In this document: positions 1 to 8,839 of the stretch, one piece after another
Position numbering within the stretch: position 1 is the first letter of the stretch
Layout: the number at the start of each line of letters is the position of its first letter
From: Paenibacillus turicensis
Lineage (GTDB): Bacteria; Bacillota; Bacilli; Paenibacillales; Paenibacillaceae
DNA: 64,000 nt
Direction: 5' to 3'
NCBI RefSeq assembly: GCF_017873435.1
Contig: NZ_JAGGKG010000001.1
Span: 186,001-250,000 of the forward strand
The notes under the pieces: model-generated
The model's database searches: none
The model's input: the letters and a program-made list of their open reading frames with translations, nothing else
What the model was told of the DNA's origin: nothing
Program-made: the position numbers and the translations under genes

Positions 1-256
1 GTGTATCAAACGCCCCTGCTGAACCACTATTGATGAGCAAGTCTGGCTGATAACGTTCAATGACGATGGTAGCGGCAACCGCGGCATTTACCTTGCCAAT
101 CCCACTTTCAACAAGGATGAGCTCATGCTGATCAAGCCCCTCCAGTTGTGCCTCCTCAATGATCGTTTTCCCAATCACCGTTTTTTTCAAAATTGTAGCT
201 TTTTTACGCAAAGACGCGATTTCCTCTTCCATTGCACAAATGAGGGCGATTCTCAT
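1..256 (-). CDS. mtnN: 5'-methylthioadenosine/S-adenosylhomocysteine nucleosidase, N-terminal part (cut by window edge)
   Basis: Reading the minus strand from ATG 256-254 gives about 85 residues beginning MRIALICAMEEEI and containing SGIGKVNAAVAAT, the nucleoside phosphorylase-type signature of MTA/SAH nucleosidase. The family hydrolyses SAH and methylthioadenosine to free adenine; the SRH formed is the LuxS substrate. An AGGAGG Shine-Dalgarno lies 10 nt upstream. Only 14 bp separate it from metQ on the same strand, so it is probably the last visible gene of a luxS-SDR-metQ-mtnN operon, and pairing with luxS fits the SAH to SRH to homocysteine path. The C-terminal two thirds lie outside the window. 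Confidence 0.9.
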   Translation of the reverse strand, partial: MRIALICAMEEEIASLRKKATILKKTVIGKTIIEEAQLEGLDQHELILVESGIGKVNAAVAATIVIERYQPDLLINSGSAGAFDT

Positions 257-270
257 AAGAAACCTTCCTC

Positions 271-1128
271 CTATTGCTCTAAGTAAGAGATGGGTTTATT
301 CACAGCGACCTTTGTTCCACCAAACTCAGCTTCAATATATTTTTGCGTATCCTCACTGTGGTAAAGCTCCCCTAGCTTTAAAATACCAGGATCATTTTTC
401 TTATCCTCAGTTGTTACTAATACATTGATGTTATTACGCGTATCCTCGGAAATTTGCTCATGAAACAAGGAGTCCTTTAATACATTAAGCCCACCCTCAA
501 GCGCGATTGTATTACCGATTAATACTAAATCAACGTCTTGAATGACACGTGGTCCAGTTGTATCATCGATAAGCTCAAATTTTAGATTTTTAGGATTTTC
601 TGTAATATCATTGACAGTTCCAGTCGCAGCGTTAAAGTCAGACTTTAGCTTAATAAGACCTGATGCTTGTAATAGATTAAGTCCTCTTGCAGTGTTTGCA
701 GGATTATCCGCCAGTGCAACTAATGCACCATCAGGAACATCTTTAATATCCTTCACCTTTTGAGAGTAAATTCCCATTGGCTCCAAATAAGTTGTAGCTA
801 CAGCGGTAAGATTCGCTTTACTATCTTTGTTGTAGCTAACAAGATACGCCCAGGATTGAAAGGCATTTACATCTACTTCGCCTTCTTTTGTTGCGTTGTT
901 TGTTTCTACACCGCCTTCAATTTCCTTAACCTCGATTTGCAGGTTCGCATCCTTTGCCCCTTGAGACGCCGCGATGTGCTTCCAAATCTGTGCATCAGAC
1001 CCCATAGAGCCAATGACGATTTTTTGGGCTCCAGATGAAGTTTTGTTGCTGCTAGCGTCTTTGCTGCTGCATCCTGCTACAATTAATAGTACACTTAACG
1101 CTAAAATTCCAATTAATTTCTTCTTCAT
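271..1128 (-). CDS. metQ: Methionine ABC transporter substrate-binding lipoprotein (MetQ/NlpA family)
   Basis: This 285-residue protein has a lipoprotein signal peptide with lipobox IVAGC, so Cys20 should be lipid-modified and the protein anchored outside the membrane. The NlpA/MetQ fold follows: IVIGSMGSDAQIW at the start of the mature domain and the family-typical stretch EGEVDVNAFQSWAYL. It should capture methionine for the MetNI transporter. An AGGGGG ribosome site is 7 nt before the ATG. Oddly, metQ is not next to metNI: luxS and a dehydrogenase gene lie between, and metQ is followed after 14 bp by mtnN. All are on one strand. Methionine as substrate is inferred from family and context. 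Confidence 0.9.
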   Translation of the reverse strand: MKKKLIGILALSVLLIVAGCSSKDASSNKTSSGAQKIVIGSMGSDAQIWKHIAASQGAKDANLQIEVKEIEGGVETNNATKEGEVDVNAFQSWAYLVSYNKDSKANLTAVATTYLEPMGIYSQKVKDIKDVPDGALVALADNPANTARGLNLLQASGLIKLKSDFNAATGTVNDITENPKNLKFELIDDTTGPRVIQDVDLVLIGNTIALEGGLNVLKDSLFHEQISEDTRNNINVLVTTEDKKNDPGILKLGELYHSEDTQKYIEAEFGGTKVAVNKPISYLEQ

Positions 1129-1147
1129 CTTTTTGCCCCCTAAAATG

Positions 1148-1918
1148 TTAATTCATCGTCATGCCGCCTGTTACATTAATCGCTTGCCCAGTCATATAAG
1201 AAGCTAACGGACTCGCTAAAAATAAAACAACATTGGCTACATCACTCACTTCTGCAGTTCGACCAAGAGGAATTTGTGAGCAATCCTCTTCATATATTTC
1301 TTGTGCCGTCATCCCGCGAATTACGCCACCCTCCACACGCTCACGGTGCTTCATTGGTGTCTCGACGATGCCTGGACACACTGCATTCACCAATACGTTA
1401 TGCTTAGCTAGTTCTACACCCATTACTTTGGTGAGTCCTAACACCGCATGCTTAGAGGCACAATAACCTCCCATTGCTCTGTATCCATTTTTACCTGCTT
1501 GGGACGCAATTTGAATAATACGCCCTGCTTTGTTACCCCTTACCATCGCTTCTGCAAATAACTTAGAAATCCAATATAGACCTGTAGAATTGATTGCAAA
1601 CACCTTATTCCAATCCTCTAGTTTACTATCAATCACATAATCCATCGTGGAAATTCCAGCACAGTTCACGATCACATCAGGAATACCGGCATTTTGCTGT
1701 ACAGCTTCAAAAAAGCGATTGATATCCTCTGAGCTAGCGATGTTTAAATGTGCTTCAATCAAATGAGCATGAACGCTATGATATACGTCTGGATAAGCTA
1801 TATCAGCAGAAATCACGGTTGCCCCGCTCGTAAGAAACAACTCAACAATGCCTGCGCCAATCCCTGATTTTCCGCCAGTAACAACAACCGTCTGTCCCGA
1901 TAAATCGATCGTAATCAT
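1148..1918 (-). CDS. SDR-family NAD(P)-dependent oxidoreductase
   Basis: This 256-residue classical short-chain dehydrogenase/reductase has the cofactor motif TGGKSGIG at residues 14-21, NCAG near 85-88, catalytic Ser139 (IASQAG) and the YxxxK pair Tyr152/Lys156 (YCASK). The length is normal for the family. It begins 6 bp after luxS and ends 19 bp before metQ, so it is almost certainly co-transcribed in a methionine-cycle operon. The substrate cannot be read from the sequence. The sequence is of the 3-oxoacyl-ACP-reductase/sorbitol-dehydrogenase-like type. Its place between luxS and metQ is unusual and hints at a role in sulfur or quinone-type intermediates, but that is speculation. Confidence 0.85.
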   Translation of the reverse strand: MITIDLSGQTVVVTGGKSGIGAGIVELFLTSGATVISADIAYPDVYHSVHAHLIEAHLNIASSEDINRFFEAVQQNAGIPDVIVNCAGISTMDYVIDSKLEDWNKVFAINSTGLYWISKLFAEAMVRGNKAGRIIQIASQAGKNGYRAMGGYCASKHAVLGLTKVMGVELAKHNVLVNAVCPGIVETPMKHRERVEGGVIRGMTAQEIYEEDCSQIPLGRTAEVSDVANVVLFLASPLASYMTGQAINVTGGMTMN

Positions 1919-1924
1919 AAGCTC

Positions 1925-2386
1925 TTATAGCACTCGCTCAAATGGATCTCTGCTAATTCCTGCTTCAAGTACAAGCTTTGCATATTCTTTTGCAGAAAAT
2001 AAGGAATGATCTTTATAATTACCACACTCAAGTGCAGAAACCGCTGGAACATCAGTAGTTTCTAATACTTTACGTAATGTTTTCTCTAATGCTGTCGCAA
2101 CCTCTTCTGGAGAATGCTCATTCCACAAAATCATATAAAAGCCAGTTCTACAGCCCATTGGAGAAATATCAATAATGCCTTGAAGCTCATCTCTTAAATA
2201 TGTTGCTAGTAAGTGTTCTAAGGTATGAAGTGCAGCTGTTGGAATTGCATCTTTATTGGGTTGTAAAAATCTCAAATCGTATTTTTGAACGGTGCTTCCT
2301 TTTTCATCATGCTCCACACCTGCTGCTCTTACATAAGGTGCCTTTACGATATTGTGATCTAATTGAAAGCTTTCTACTTTTGCCAT
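1925..2386 (-). CDS. luxS: S-ribosylhomocysteine lyase (LuxS)
   Basis: This 153-residue protein is full length for LuxS. It starts [12 protein letters not shown], has the metal-binding HTLEH motif (His54, Glu57, His58), the catalytic Cys79 in [10 protein letters not shown] and the third metal ligand Cys121 in ECGNYKDH. The enzyme splits S-ribosylhomocysteine into homocysteine and DPD, the AI-2 precursor, in the cytosol. It is the first gene of the luxS-SDR-metQ-mtnN run; mtnN supplies its substrate. The upstream gap to metI (360 bp) contains a miniature transposable element, so luxS probably has its own promoter. Confidence 0.96.
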   Translation of the reverse strand: MAKVESFQLDHNIVKAPYVRAAGVEHDEKGSTVQKYDLRFLQPNKDAIPTAALHTLEHLLATYLRDELQGIIDISPMGCRTGFYMILWNEHSPEEVATALEKTLRKVLETTDVPAVSALECGNYKDHSLFSAKEYAKLVLEAGISRDPFERVL

Positions 2387-2428
2387 GATTGATGTCCTCT
2401 TTTCAATAGTTTTTTTGATATAGATTAG

Positions 2429-2636
2429 GGCTCAAGAAAATCAATGATGTTTGGGCAGAGGTGCCGCTTCACTCCAAAGGGTTGCTTCGATCGCTATTAA
2501 AGTCTAATTTTCCGATTGAACTTTTATTAGGTAGAAATTAGACTTTAATGAGGCGAACATTCCATTTCTCCACAATCCCTTTGTCCTTACGCTAACTACC
2601 ACTCTTCCGTTCTACTATTGATTTTAAGCTTGACCC
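2429..2636. repeat. Miniature inverted-repeat element, copy A (208 bp)
   Basis: The element lies between metI and luxS. Its ends read GGCTCAAG inward on the left and GGGTCAAGC inward on the right (complement). The inside holds a perfect 15-bp inverted repeat (2496-2510 with 2535-2549, arm ATTAAAGTCTAATTT). On the minus strand it shares GACAAAGGGATT, TGGAGAAAT and GAATGTTCG with copy C at 16920-17131, so it is inverted relative to C and D. Flanking 8-mers (tagattag/ttaattat) match at 5 of 8 positions, consistent with an old target duplication. It has no coding capacity. Confidence 0.75.
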
Positions 2637-2677
2637 TTAATTATACTGCTTATTGTAAGGTGAAGCATAGATTTATG

Positions 2678-2706
2678 CAAAACGCCTTTTAATAGAGTGC
2701 GTTTTG
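2678..2706 (-). terminator. Possible terminator hairpin after metI
   Basis: CAAAACGC (2678-2685) pairs with GCGTTTTG (2699-2706), 41 bp past the metI stop. There is no clear T tract after the stem on the minus strand, so this is a weak call. Confidence 0.35.
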
Positions 2707-2746
2707 TACTCATTAAAGCTTTCTTATTACCAATTTAGCTAGAATC

Positions 2747-3427
2747 TTAATGCGTAGATTTTTTGGTGAAGTAGTCGCCAATAAATTGGCATATAAACAC
2801 GAGAATTAGGATTAAGATCGTAGCGACGATTGTAATATCGCTTTGGAATCGGTTATAGCCTTTGTTAATCGCTAGGCTACCAAGTCCACCCGAACCAATT
2901 GCACCTGCCATAGTTGTTAAACCAATTAAGTTAATGACAGTGACAGAGGAGGCGCGAATAATACCCGTTAGTCCTTCTTTTAGGTACACTCTAAAAATAA
3001 TTTCTATTGGCCCTGAGCCCATCGATTGTGCCGCCTCAATAATACCAGGATCAACCTCAAGTAATGCATTTTGAATTTGTCTGGCGTAAAAGGGAACGAT
3101 CCCAATGACTAGTGGGACAATGGCTGCGTTCATTCCAATAGAGGTTCCAGTAATAAGCCTTGTTAATGGAACAACTGCCGCAATTAAAATGATAAAAGGA
3201 ATGGATCTAAACAAATTAATAATTTTACCTAAAATGCTGTATAACCATTTGTTTTCAAGTATCCCGCCTTCATCAATCACGACCATAATCACACCTAGCA
3301 AAATGCCAAAGATTGCAGAAAACAATGAGGTTGCAGCAACCATATACAATGTTTCATACGTACTGCTTATGATGTCATCCTTTAAGTCAATGACATTTGG
3401 GAAGTATTGCTGGAAAAACTCTATCAT
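2747..3427 (-). CDS. metI: Methionine ABC transporter permease
   Basis: This 226-residue permease has five to six hydrophobic segments and the inner-membrane coupling loop of MetI ([20 protein letters not shown], near residues 132-151), which docks on MetN. The ending [17 protein letters not shown] stretch (here [15 protein letters not shown]) is typical of the methionine subfamily. Its start overlaps the end of metN by 4 bp, a sign of translational coupling. It should form the membrane channel of MetNIQ; the binding protein MetQ is encoded 1.6 kb downstream behind luxS and an SDR gene. Confidence 0.93.
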   Translation of the reverse strand: MIEFFQQYFPNVIDLKDDIISSTYETLYMVAATSLFSAIFGILLGVIMVVIDEGGILENKWLYSILGKIINLFRSIPFIILIAAVVPLTRLITGTSIGMNAAIVPLVIGIVPFYARQIQNALLEVDPGIIEAAQSMGSGPIEIIFRVYLKEGLTGIIRASSVTVINLIGLTTMAGAIGSGGLGSLAINKGYNRFQSDITIVATILILILVFICQFIGDYFTKKSTH

Positions 3428-4503
3428 ACTAACGCACCTACCTTGCTTTGCTCCTGCAAACCGGGAATATTAATATATTCAATGGATACTTGGTTTACAT
3501 TTAAATAGTGAATGGCTTCCTCTAGTTTAGCTCCGTCACCTGAAAACACAACGATAAGCTGGCCAATTGCTGTCTGCTGGAGTACCTCTACATTTCCAAA
3601 TAAAATATTTGTAGAAACGCCATACTTTGCAGAAATTTCTGAAATGATAGGTTGACTTGTGTTATCACCAACAAATGAGATTTTGCACAATATATCATCT
3701 GTTCCTAGCTTCGTAAGTGAAGGATGCGCCTTAATTTTGTCGATCATTTGATCAATATGTGTCGCAGTATTAATAAAGTCCTTCGTTAAGCTGTTTTGTG
3801 GATTACTAAAGATCGATACGATATCGCCTTGCTCTACAACCTCTCCTGCCTCCATTACCGCAACTCGGTTACAAATCTCCTTAACCACCTGCATTTCATG
3901 GGTAATGATGACAATTGTTAAACCTAGCTTTTTATTTAAAGCTTTGAGTAGCTCCAAAATTGATTGTGTTGTTTTGGGGTCAAGGGCACTTGTTGCCTCG
4001 TCACACAGTAAAATTTCAGGATCATTAGCTAACGCTCTTGCGATCGCCACACGTTGCTTTTGTCCACCAGATAGCTGTGAAGGATATGCCGCCAGTTTAT
4101 CTGACAAGCCTACTAGCTCTAGTAGCTCCCTAACCTTAGCATCCCTTTCCTTCTTTGAAAGCTTTGAGCTTTTAAGCGGATAATCCACGTTATCATAAAT
4201 CGTGCGTGACGCCATCAAATTAAAATGCTGAAAAATCATTCCGATTTTTTTTCTAGCTGTCCGAAGCTGCTTTGCATTTAACGATAACAAATCTTGCCCA
4301 TTCACAATCACTTGTCCCGAAGAAGGTCGTTGCAACAAATTAATAATGCGGACTAGCGTGCTTTTCCCAGCCCCACTATAGCCTACAATACCAAATATAT
4401 CGCCGGCCTCAACCTGTAAGTCAACGTTCCGTACCGCGACAACAGACTGAGCTTTACTCTGAAATGTAACATTAATATTTGATAACGAAATCATGCTGCT
4501 CAA
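3424..4503 (-). CDS. metN: Methionine ABC transporter ATP-binding protein
   Basis: This 359-residue ATPase shows Walker [10 protein letters not shown] (residues 41-49), the signature LSGGQKQR, Walker [14 protein letters not shown] and a switch His in IIITHEM. The C-terminal ~80 residues form a NIL domain, the methionine-sensing regulatory domain of MetN proteins, which separates it from ordinary amino-acid importers. It energises methionine uptake. Its stop overlaps metI by 4 bp. A TATAAT-like -10 (minus strand) lies at 4526-4531. I looked for a SAM (S-box) or T-box leader upstream and did not see one. Confidence 0.95.
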   Translation of the reverse strand: MSSMISLSNINVTFQSKAQSVVAVRNVDLQVEAGDIFGIVGYSGAGKSTLVRIINLLQRPSSGQVIVNGQDLLSLNAKQLRTARKKIGMIFQHFNLMASRTIYDNVDYPLKSSKLSKKERDAKVRELLELVGLSDKLAAYPSQLSGGQKQRVAIARALANDPEILLCDEATSALDPKTTQSILELLKALNKKLGLTIVIITHEMQVVKEICNRVAVMEAGEVVEQGDIVSIFSNPQNSLTKDFINTATHIDQMIDKIKAHPSLTKLGTDDILCKISFVGDNTSQPIISEISAKYGVSTNILFGNVEVLQQTAIGQLIVVFSGDGAKLEEAIHYLNVNQVSIEYINIPGLQEQSKVGALV

Positions 4504-4525
4504 CCTTCCTTTTTTTCTTTCCGTA

Positions 4526-4531
4526 ATTATA
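4526..4531 (-). promoter_or_regulatory. metN: Candidate -10 box for metNI
   Basis: The minus-strand reading is TATAAT, 23 bp upstream of the metN start, followed by an AAAGGAAGG ribosome site. No convincing -35 is visible at 17 bp spacing. Confidence 0.3.
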
Positions 4532-4587
4532 CATTGGTTTACTCGGAATTGCTACAGTATTTTTATGTAATTTTTATTAAATTATAA

Positions 4588-4656
4588 TAGTGCTTGATTA
4601 TTATTCATACATTTCTTCGTATATTTATAATTTCAATCATAGTTAATCAAGCACTA
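4588..4656. repeat. Short inverted repeat related to the miniature element family (copy B)
   Basis: The perfect 13-bp arms TAGTGCTTGATTA (4588-4600) and TAATCAAGCACTA (4644-4656) flank 43 bp of A+T-rich DNA. The arm matches the inner terminal motif AGTGCTTGAC of copy D (46494-46696), but the outer GGCTC ends are lacking. It sits between rmlD and metN and might serve as a terminator for rmlD, though it has no T tract. Confidence 0.5.
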
Positions 4657-4729
4657 AATCCTTTTACACAGCATAAATAACCGCTATTATAATTACCATT
4701 ACCTGCTCGTGTTTAATACAGTGGTCAAT

Positions 4730-5596
4730 TTAACGAGAAGATAAAAGTGATAAAAACTCAGCTAACGCTTCCTTCCATGGTCGAGGTGTATTGAACCCAT
4801 TTAAACGTAATGACATATGATCAAATACCGAATAGGATGGCCTTGCAGCTGGGCGTGGAAATTGCTCTGTAGACACTGGATTTGCCAATGTACCACTCTT
4901 TGTTAACTCAAAAATAGCGGAAGCAAACTCATGCCATGAACAAGATCCAGAATTAGAAACATGATAAATTCCGTATTTAGAAGTTTTTATTAAATCAATT
5001 ATGGTTGCTGCTAGATCCATTGTATAGGTAGGACAACCAATCTGATCATCTACGACTGAAACTTCTTCATGCTTTTCAGCTAAAGATAACATCGTTTTTA
5101 CAAAGTTTTTGCCATGTTGTCCATAAACCCATGATGTCCGAACAATAAAATATTGGGAATGAAGTTCCTTTACAAAGGATTCTCCTGCAAGCTTAGAGGC
5201 CCCATACACATTAATAGGTGACACGGTATGAAACTCATTTCTCGGTTGCTTCCCTTGCCCACTAAACACATAATCAGTACTAATATAGATAAGCTTAGCG
5301 CGAAGCTGCTCTGCGACCACCGCTACATTACGTGTTCCATACGCATTGATAAGAAAAGCGGCCTCACGATCACGTTCTGCGGCATCTACCTCGGTATACG
5401 CAGCAGTATGAATAACAATATGTGGCTTTATACAGTGCATCACCTCATGACACCGATCAAAATTTGTAATATCCATTTCTTCCCGATCTACGGGAAAAAC
5501 CTCATACCCTGCACGCTTAAGCAGCTCTACTACGTCCTTGCCTAATTGCCCCTTGCCTCCCGTTACCATCACTCGTTGCTTAGAACCATGTTCCAC
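4730..5596 (-). CDS. rfbD: dTDP-4-dehydrorhamnose reductase
   Basis: This 288-residue extended-SDR protein has the N-terminal nucleotide motif TGGKGQLGKD, STDYVFSG, and the catalytic YGASKLAGE (YxxxK). Together these are the RmlD signature. It reduces dTDP-4-keto-L-rhamnose to dTDP-L-rhamnose for cell-surface glycans. The start is GTG (5596-5594) with AAGGGGGG 6-7 nt before it. rmlC lies 103 bp upstream on the same strand. rmlA and rmlB are not in the window, so the first two pathway steps must be encoded elsewhere or beyond this region. Confidence 0.92.
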   Translation of the reverse strand: MEHGSKQRVMVTGGKGQLGKDVVELLKRAGYEVFPVDREEMDITNFDRCHEVMHCIKPHIVIHTAAYTEVDAAERDREAAFLINAYGTRNVAVVAEQLRAKLIYISTDYVFSGQGKQPRNEFHTVSPINVYGASKLAGESFVKELHSQYFIVRTSWVYGQHGKNFVKTMLSLAEKHEEVSVVDDQIGCPTYTMDLAATIIDLIKTSKYGIYHVSNSGSCSWHEFASAIFELTKSGTLANPVSTEQFPRPAARPSYSVFDHMSLRLNGFNTPRPWKEALAEFLSLLSSR

Positions 5597-5699
5597 TGAT
5601 TTCCCCCCTTAATATTTAAAAGCCTGCAAAAGTATATCTCGAATCCCCATACTAAAGTGGCAGGTTAAAAAATCCTTTCTATAGAAGTAAAGCCTATCC

Positions 5700-6251
5700 C
5701 TATAACCGAAAACGGAACTCCGCATCACGTAAGTAAGGGTGACTTCGATCCTTATCGGATAATGTGACCTCCTTTTCAGGCCAATCAATATCAAGCTCAG
5801 GGTCATCCCATGCAATTCCTCGATCGTGCTTACTCGAATACAAGCTATCCACCTTGTAGGCAACCTCTGTATCTGGAACTAAAGTACAAAAGCCATGGGC
5901 AAATCCTTTGGGAATCAGAAGCTGACGTGAGTTATGATCGGTCAAAATAATACCGTACCACTGCTTAAACGTGGGCGAATCCTGGCGTAAATCTACTGCA
6001 ACATCATAAATCGCTCCTTTTAAGACACGTACAAGCTTACTTTGCGCCTTTGGTGCAAGCTGATAATGTAACCCTCTAATCGTGCCTGTCTCACGAGAAT
6101 ATGAATGATTATCCTGTACAAATTGATAATTTAAGCCTAATGCTTCAAATTGTGCCTGATTATACGTTTCCATAAAAAAACCTCGATCATCCTTGAACAC
6201 CTTTCCCTCAGTGACGATCAAGCCAGGTAATGTCGTTGCAATTGCCTTCAT
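5700..6251 (-). CDS. rfbC: dTDP-4-dehydrorhamnose 3,5-epimerase
   Basis: This 183-residue cupin-fold epimerase contains GRF-like DDRGFFMETYNQ, QDNHSYSRETGTIRGLHYQ (active-site His in RGLHYQ), VAVDLRQDSPTFKQW and IPKGFAHGF. All are hallmarks of RmlC. It performs the double epimerisation that precedes RmlD. The ribosome site AAGGAGG stands 7 nt before the ATG. It is presumably co-transcribed with rmlD (103-bp spacer, same strand). Confidence 0.94.
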   Translation of the reverse strand: MKAIATTLPGLIVTEGKVFKDDRGFFMETYNQAQFEALGLNYQFVQDNHSYSRETGTIRGLHYQLAPKAQSKLVRVLKGAIYDVAVDLRQDSPTFKQWYGIILTDHNSRQLLIPKGFAHGFCTLVPDTEVAYKVDSLYSSKHDRGIAWDDPELDIDWPEKEVTLSDKDRSHPYLRDAEFRFRL

Positions 6252-6329
6252 GCTGGTTCCTCCTTATTTACTCATTGCTGCTATTATATTCAGTTTACGA
6301 AGCAGGAGTGCTGTAAATAACCAAATAAA

Positions 6330-6379
6330 AATCCGAACTATTATACAGAAAAATTGAATTCTGTAATAGTTCGGATTTA
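6330..6379 (-). terminator. Rho-independent terminator downstream of the Rpn remnant
   Basis: AAATCCGAACTATTATACAG (left arm from 6330) pairs with CTGTAATAGTTCGGATTT (right arm ending 6379) over about 20 bp. On the minus strand it is followed by TTTTTATTTGG. It separates the Rpn remnant from rmlC. Confidence 0.7.
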
Positions 6380-6453
6380 ATATTTGCAAAGATACAAATG
6401 AAGTAGCTAGATTTGGATCTTATAATATCAAAATGACTGATGGGTTTATCTCT

Positions 6454-6956
6454 TTAATTTTTCAATTTCGAGATTTCATCCTCAGATAATCCAGTTACAT
6501 TAGCTATAGTGGTTATATCCATTTTCAATTCAAGCATATTCTTGGCAACTTCTATAACCCCTTTCTTTAAACCTTCCTTCATACCTTCCTTCATGCCTTC
6601 ACGCATACCAACCTGTTTTGCGCCCTCTAGCATCGAGGCTTCATCATGAAGATACTTTTGACGTGCTTCATATAAACGTCTAGCCTCCGTATCTTGACTT
6701 AAATACTGTAGTGTATCCATTGCCTTAGTAAGTCCAGGTTCATTCATCTTCAGCACCTCCCAATAAGTAGTATCAACACTTTTAAGAAATAGAAGCCAAT
6801 TTTTCAAACCACTTTGAGTTGGAATTACATCATCTAGCTTGCTTAGTTCTAAAAAATGCACTTCAATATCATCAACTAAAGGTATCAAAGTTCGATCTTC
6901 TCGAAGATGAAACACATTGTGGTATTCATCGCCCCATCGTTTTATTTTATTATATC
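6454..6956 (-). pseudogene. Rpn-family recombination-promoting nuclease/putative transposase, C-terminal remnant
   Basis: The surviving reading gives YHNVFHLREDR, DDIEVHFLELSKLD and a C-terminal GMKEGMKEG-type repeat, which match the second half of Rpn/YhgA-like PD-(D/E)XK proteins (normally about 290-310 residues). The frame stays open upstream of the first ATG (6915) through KRWGDEYHNV to a TGA near 6955. The missing N-terminal half, including the nuclease active site, is not found upstream. So this is a 5'-truncated relic of a mobile-DNA-associated gene, probably non-functional as a nuclease. If translated from ATG 6915 it would make 153 residues. Confidence 0.75.
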
Positions 6957-6990
6957 AAAATCCTCCCTCTCTCTGCTATCTACTACAGCA

Positions 6991-7021
6991 AAAACCGTCC
7001 AGATTATACAATCAGGACGGT
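6991..7021 (-). terminator. Terminator of the MFS transporter gene
   Basis: ACCGTCC (6994-7000) pairs with GGACGGT (7015-7021), with GATT/AATC pairing inside. On the minus strand the stem runs straight into TTTTTG. It lies 35 bp past the stop codon. Confidence 0.8.
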
Positions 7022-7055
7022 CCATTAACTTTTATATGAATTGCCTAAATACAGC

Positions 7056-8549
7056 TTAATGCATATTCCCCTGCTGAGCTTGCTTATTTCCTACTACAAC
7101 ACGTTTTATAAATAACGAAATTACAAGGCCAATGATACAGAGCACAAGCGCAAAAATAAACGCATTTTGCACGCCATACGTAAAGCTACTCAGTTTATTC
7201 GCTAAGCTTTCTGGATCACTTACATCTTTTAGGAAGCTAAGTTGACTTGCCGCAAGAATACTTACAGCAACCGCCGTCCCAATTGCCCCCGATACCTGTT
7301 GTAACGTGTTCATAATTGCCGTTCCATGTGGATAATACTCAGGTGGCAGTTGATTTAGTCCATTCGTTTGAGCAGGCATCATGATCATCGAAATGCCAAC
7401 CATCATGAAAAGGTGCATCGTAATAATAGTACCTAATGAGGTTGTTGGTGTTATCCCTGTGTACATATATAAAACAAGGGCTACAACGAGTAGTCCGATT
7501 TTAACTAGCCATTTGGGTCCAAACTTATCAAAGAGTCGTCCCATGATTGGAGACAATAATCCATTAAGTAAACTTCCTGGCAACAACACTAAGCCTGCCG
7601 TTAATGCCGAAACCGCCATACCACGTTGGAGATACATTGGTAATATTAGCATGGAGGATAACATCATCATCATACAAATAAAAATAAGGATTAAACCAAT
7701 CGTAAACATCGGATATTTAAATACACGCAAATCCATCATCGGTTGCTTCATTTTTAGCTGTCTGATACTGAACAATAACAAAGAGACAATACCAACAGCT
7801 AGCGAAATCATCACAGTTGGACTAGACCAACCTCCCGCTCCTTCACCATGTCCTCCTGCACTACTAAAGCCATATACAATTCCTCCAAAGCCAAGCGTGG
7901 ATAACACGATCGAGAAAATATCGATCTTAGGCTTGGTCAATTTTGAAATATTCGGAAGGAACAATAACCCAAATACAAGTGAAATAATAAAAAACGGCAA
8001 TGAAATCCAGAAAATCCAATGCCAGCTTAGATTCGCTAAAATTAAACCGGAAATACTAGGCCCACTTGCTGGAGCAAACATAATAACAAGCCCAATTAAG
8101 CCCATCGCTGAACCACGTTTTTCAACTGGAAAAATAATAAGAATCGTATTAAACATCAGTGGTAGCAGCAATGCCGTTCCTACCGCCTGTAAAACACGTG
8201 CTACAAGCAAAAACTCAAAGGTAGGGGCAAGTGCCGCTACAATTGTACCTGCGATCGAAAAAATCAAGGATGTCGTAAATAGCTGTCTTGTTGTAAACCA
8301 CTGTAATAAAAATCCTGACACTGGAACAAGAATGCCTAATACAAGCAAATATCCTGTGGTTAACCACTGTATTGTTGTTTCGCCTACCTGAAGAATTTCC
8401 ATTAACGGTGTTAATGCTACATTTAATGCTGTTTCCCCAAATAAACCGATAAAACCACTTAACAGCATTGCAAACAATATCGGTACTGCTTTATATTTCG
8501 TTGTTTCTTTCTGGTTCGTTGCAGAACCAGCTTGCCTCGTCTTCTCCAA
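7056..8549 (-). CDS. MDR-family MFS transporter (DHA2/EmrB-QacA type)
   Basis: This 497-residue membrane protein has about 14 hydrophobic segments. It shows the 14-TM DHA2 motifs LTTGYLLVLGILVPVSGFL (motif D1), LLVARVLQAVGTALLLP (motif B-like) and FAPASGPSISGLI (motif C, the antiporter motif). It should be a proton-driven exporter of drugs or lipophilic compounds; the substrate is unknown. The start is TTG at 8549 with TAGGAGG 8 nt before it; no ATG start has a comparable ribosome site. It stands alone, with a terminator after it and no regulator next to it. Confidence 0.88.
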   Translation of the reverse strand: MEKTRQAGSATNQKETTKYKAVPILFAMLLSGFIGLFGETALNVALTPLMEILQVGETTIQWLTTGYLLVLGILVPVSGFLLQWFTTRQLFTTSLIFSIAGTIVAALAPTFEFLLVARVLQAVGTALLLPLMFNTILIIFPVEKRGSAMGLIGLVIMFAPASGPSISGLILANLSWHWIFWISLPFFIISLVFGLLFLPNISKLTKPKIDIFSIVLSTLGFGGIVYGFSSAGGHGEGAGGWSSPTVMISLAVGIVSLLLFSIRQLKMKQPMMDLRVFKYPMFTIGLILIFICMMMMLSSMLILPMYLQRGMAVSALTAGLVLLPGSLLNGLLSPIMGRLFDKFGPKWLVKIGLLVVALVLYMYTGITPTTSLGTIITMHLFMMVGISMIMMPAQTNGLNQLPPEYYPHGTAIMNTLQQVSGAIGTAVAVSILAASQLSFLKDVSDPESLANKLSSFTYGVQNAFIFALVLCIIGLVISLFIKRVVVGNKQAQQGNMH

Positions 8550-8715
8550 AATCCCATCCTCCTAAATAGTTACTCTCTATGTCTCTGTCTTTTGGATAAT
8601 TATAGAAACCATCATTTTTTATCTATGCCAGCGGCTATACAATGGTCTATACAATTAGAACAGTTTTATCTTTAAGCGTCAATATTAAAAGTTTAACATT
8701 TAAAATTTTAATATT

Positions 8716-8776
8716 AGCTCAAACACAAATTAGTGGTTGCTAACTTCCTCCCAACCCCTAATTTCTATGTTGAGCC
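8716..8776. repeat. Short miniature element, copy E (61 bp)
   Basis: The left end AGCTCAAACACAAATTAGTGG and the complement of the right end, GGCTCAACATAGAAATTAGG, share the GGCTC...AAATTAG.GGTTG terminal design of copies C and D. The whole internal part is missing, so this is probably a deletion derivative. It lies upstream of the MFS gene. Confidence 0.6.
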
Positions 8777-8799
8777 ATAGTAGTAGCAAAATAATTAAA

Positions 8800-8833
8800 A
8801 GCCTCACTTTTGATTTAAGCCAAAAGTGAGGCT
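8800..8833 (-). terminator. Terminator of the SLH surface-protein gene
   Basis: AGCCTCACTTTTG (8800-8812) pairs perfectly with CAAAAGTGAGGCT (8821-8833). On the minus strand it is followed by TTTTAATTATTTT. It starts 7 bp after the stop codon. Confidence 0.85.
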
Positions 8834-8839
8834 GAATAA

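Noticed and set aside
4504-4729. SAM (S-box) or T-box riboswitch before metNI
   Set aside because: I compared the minus strand with the S-box and T-box conserved parts and found no match; there is only a -10-like box and the ribosome site.
7381-8391. 336-residue open frame on the plus strand
   Set aside because: It lies entirely antisense to the MFS transporter, has no ribosome site, and its amino-acid content (many Ile, Pro, Asn, Lys) is a mirror of the hydrophobic codons on the other strand.
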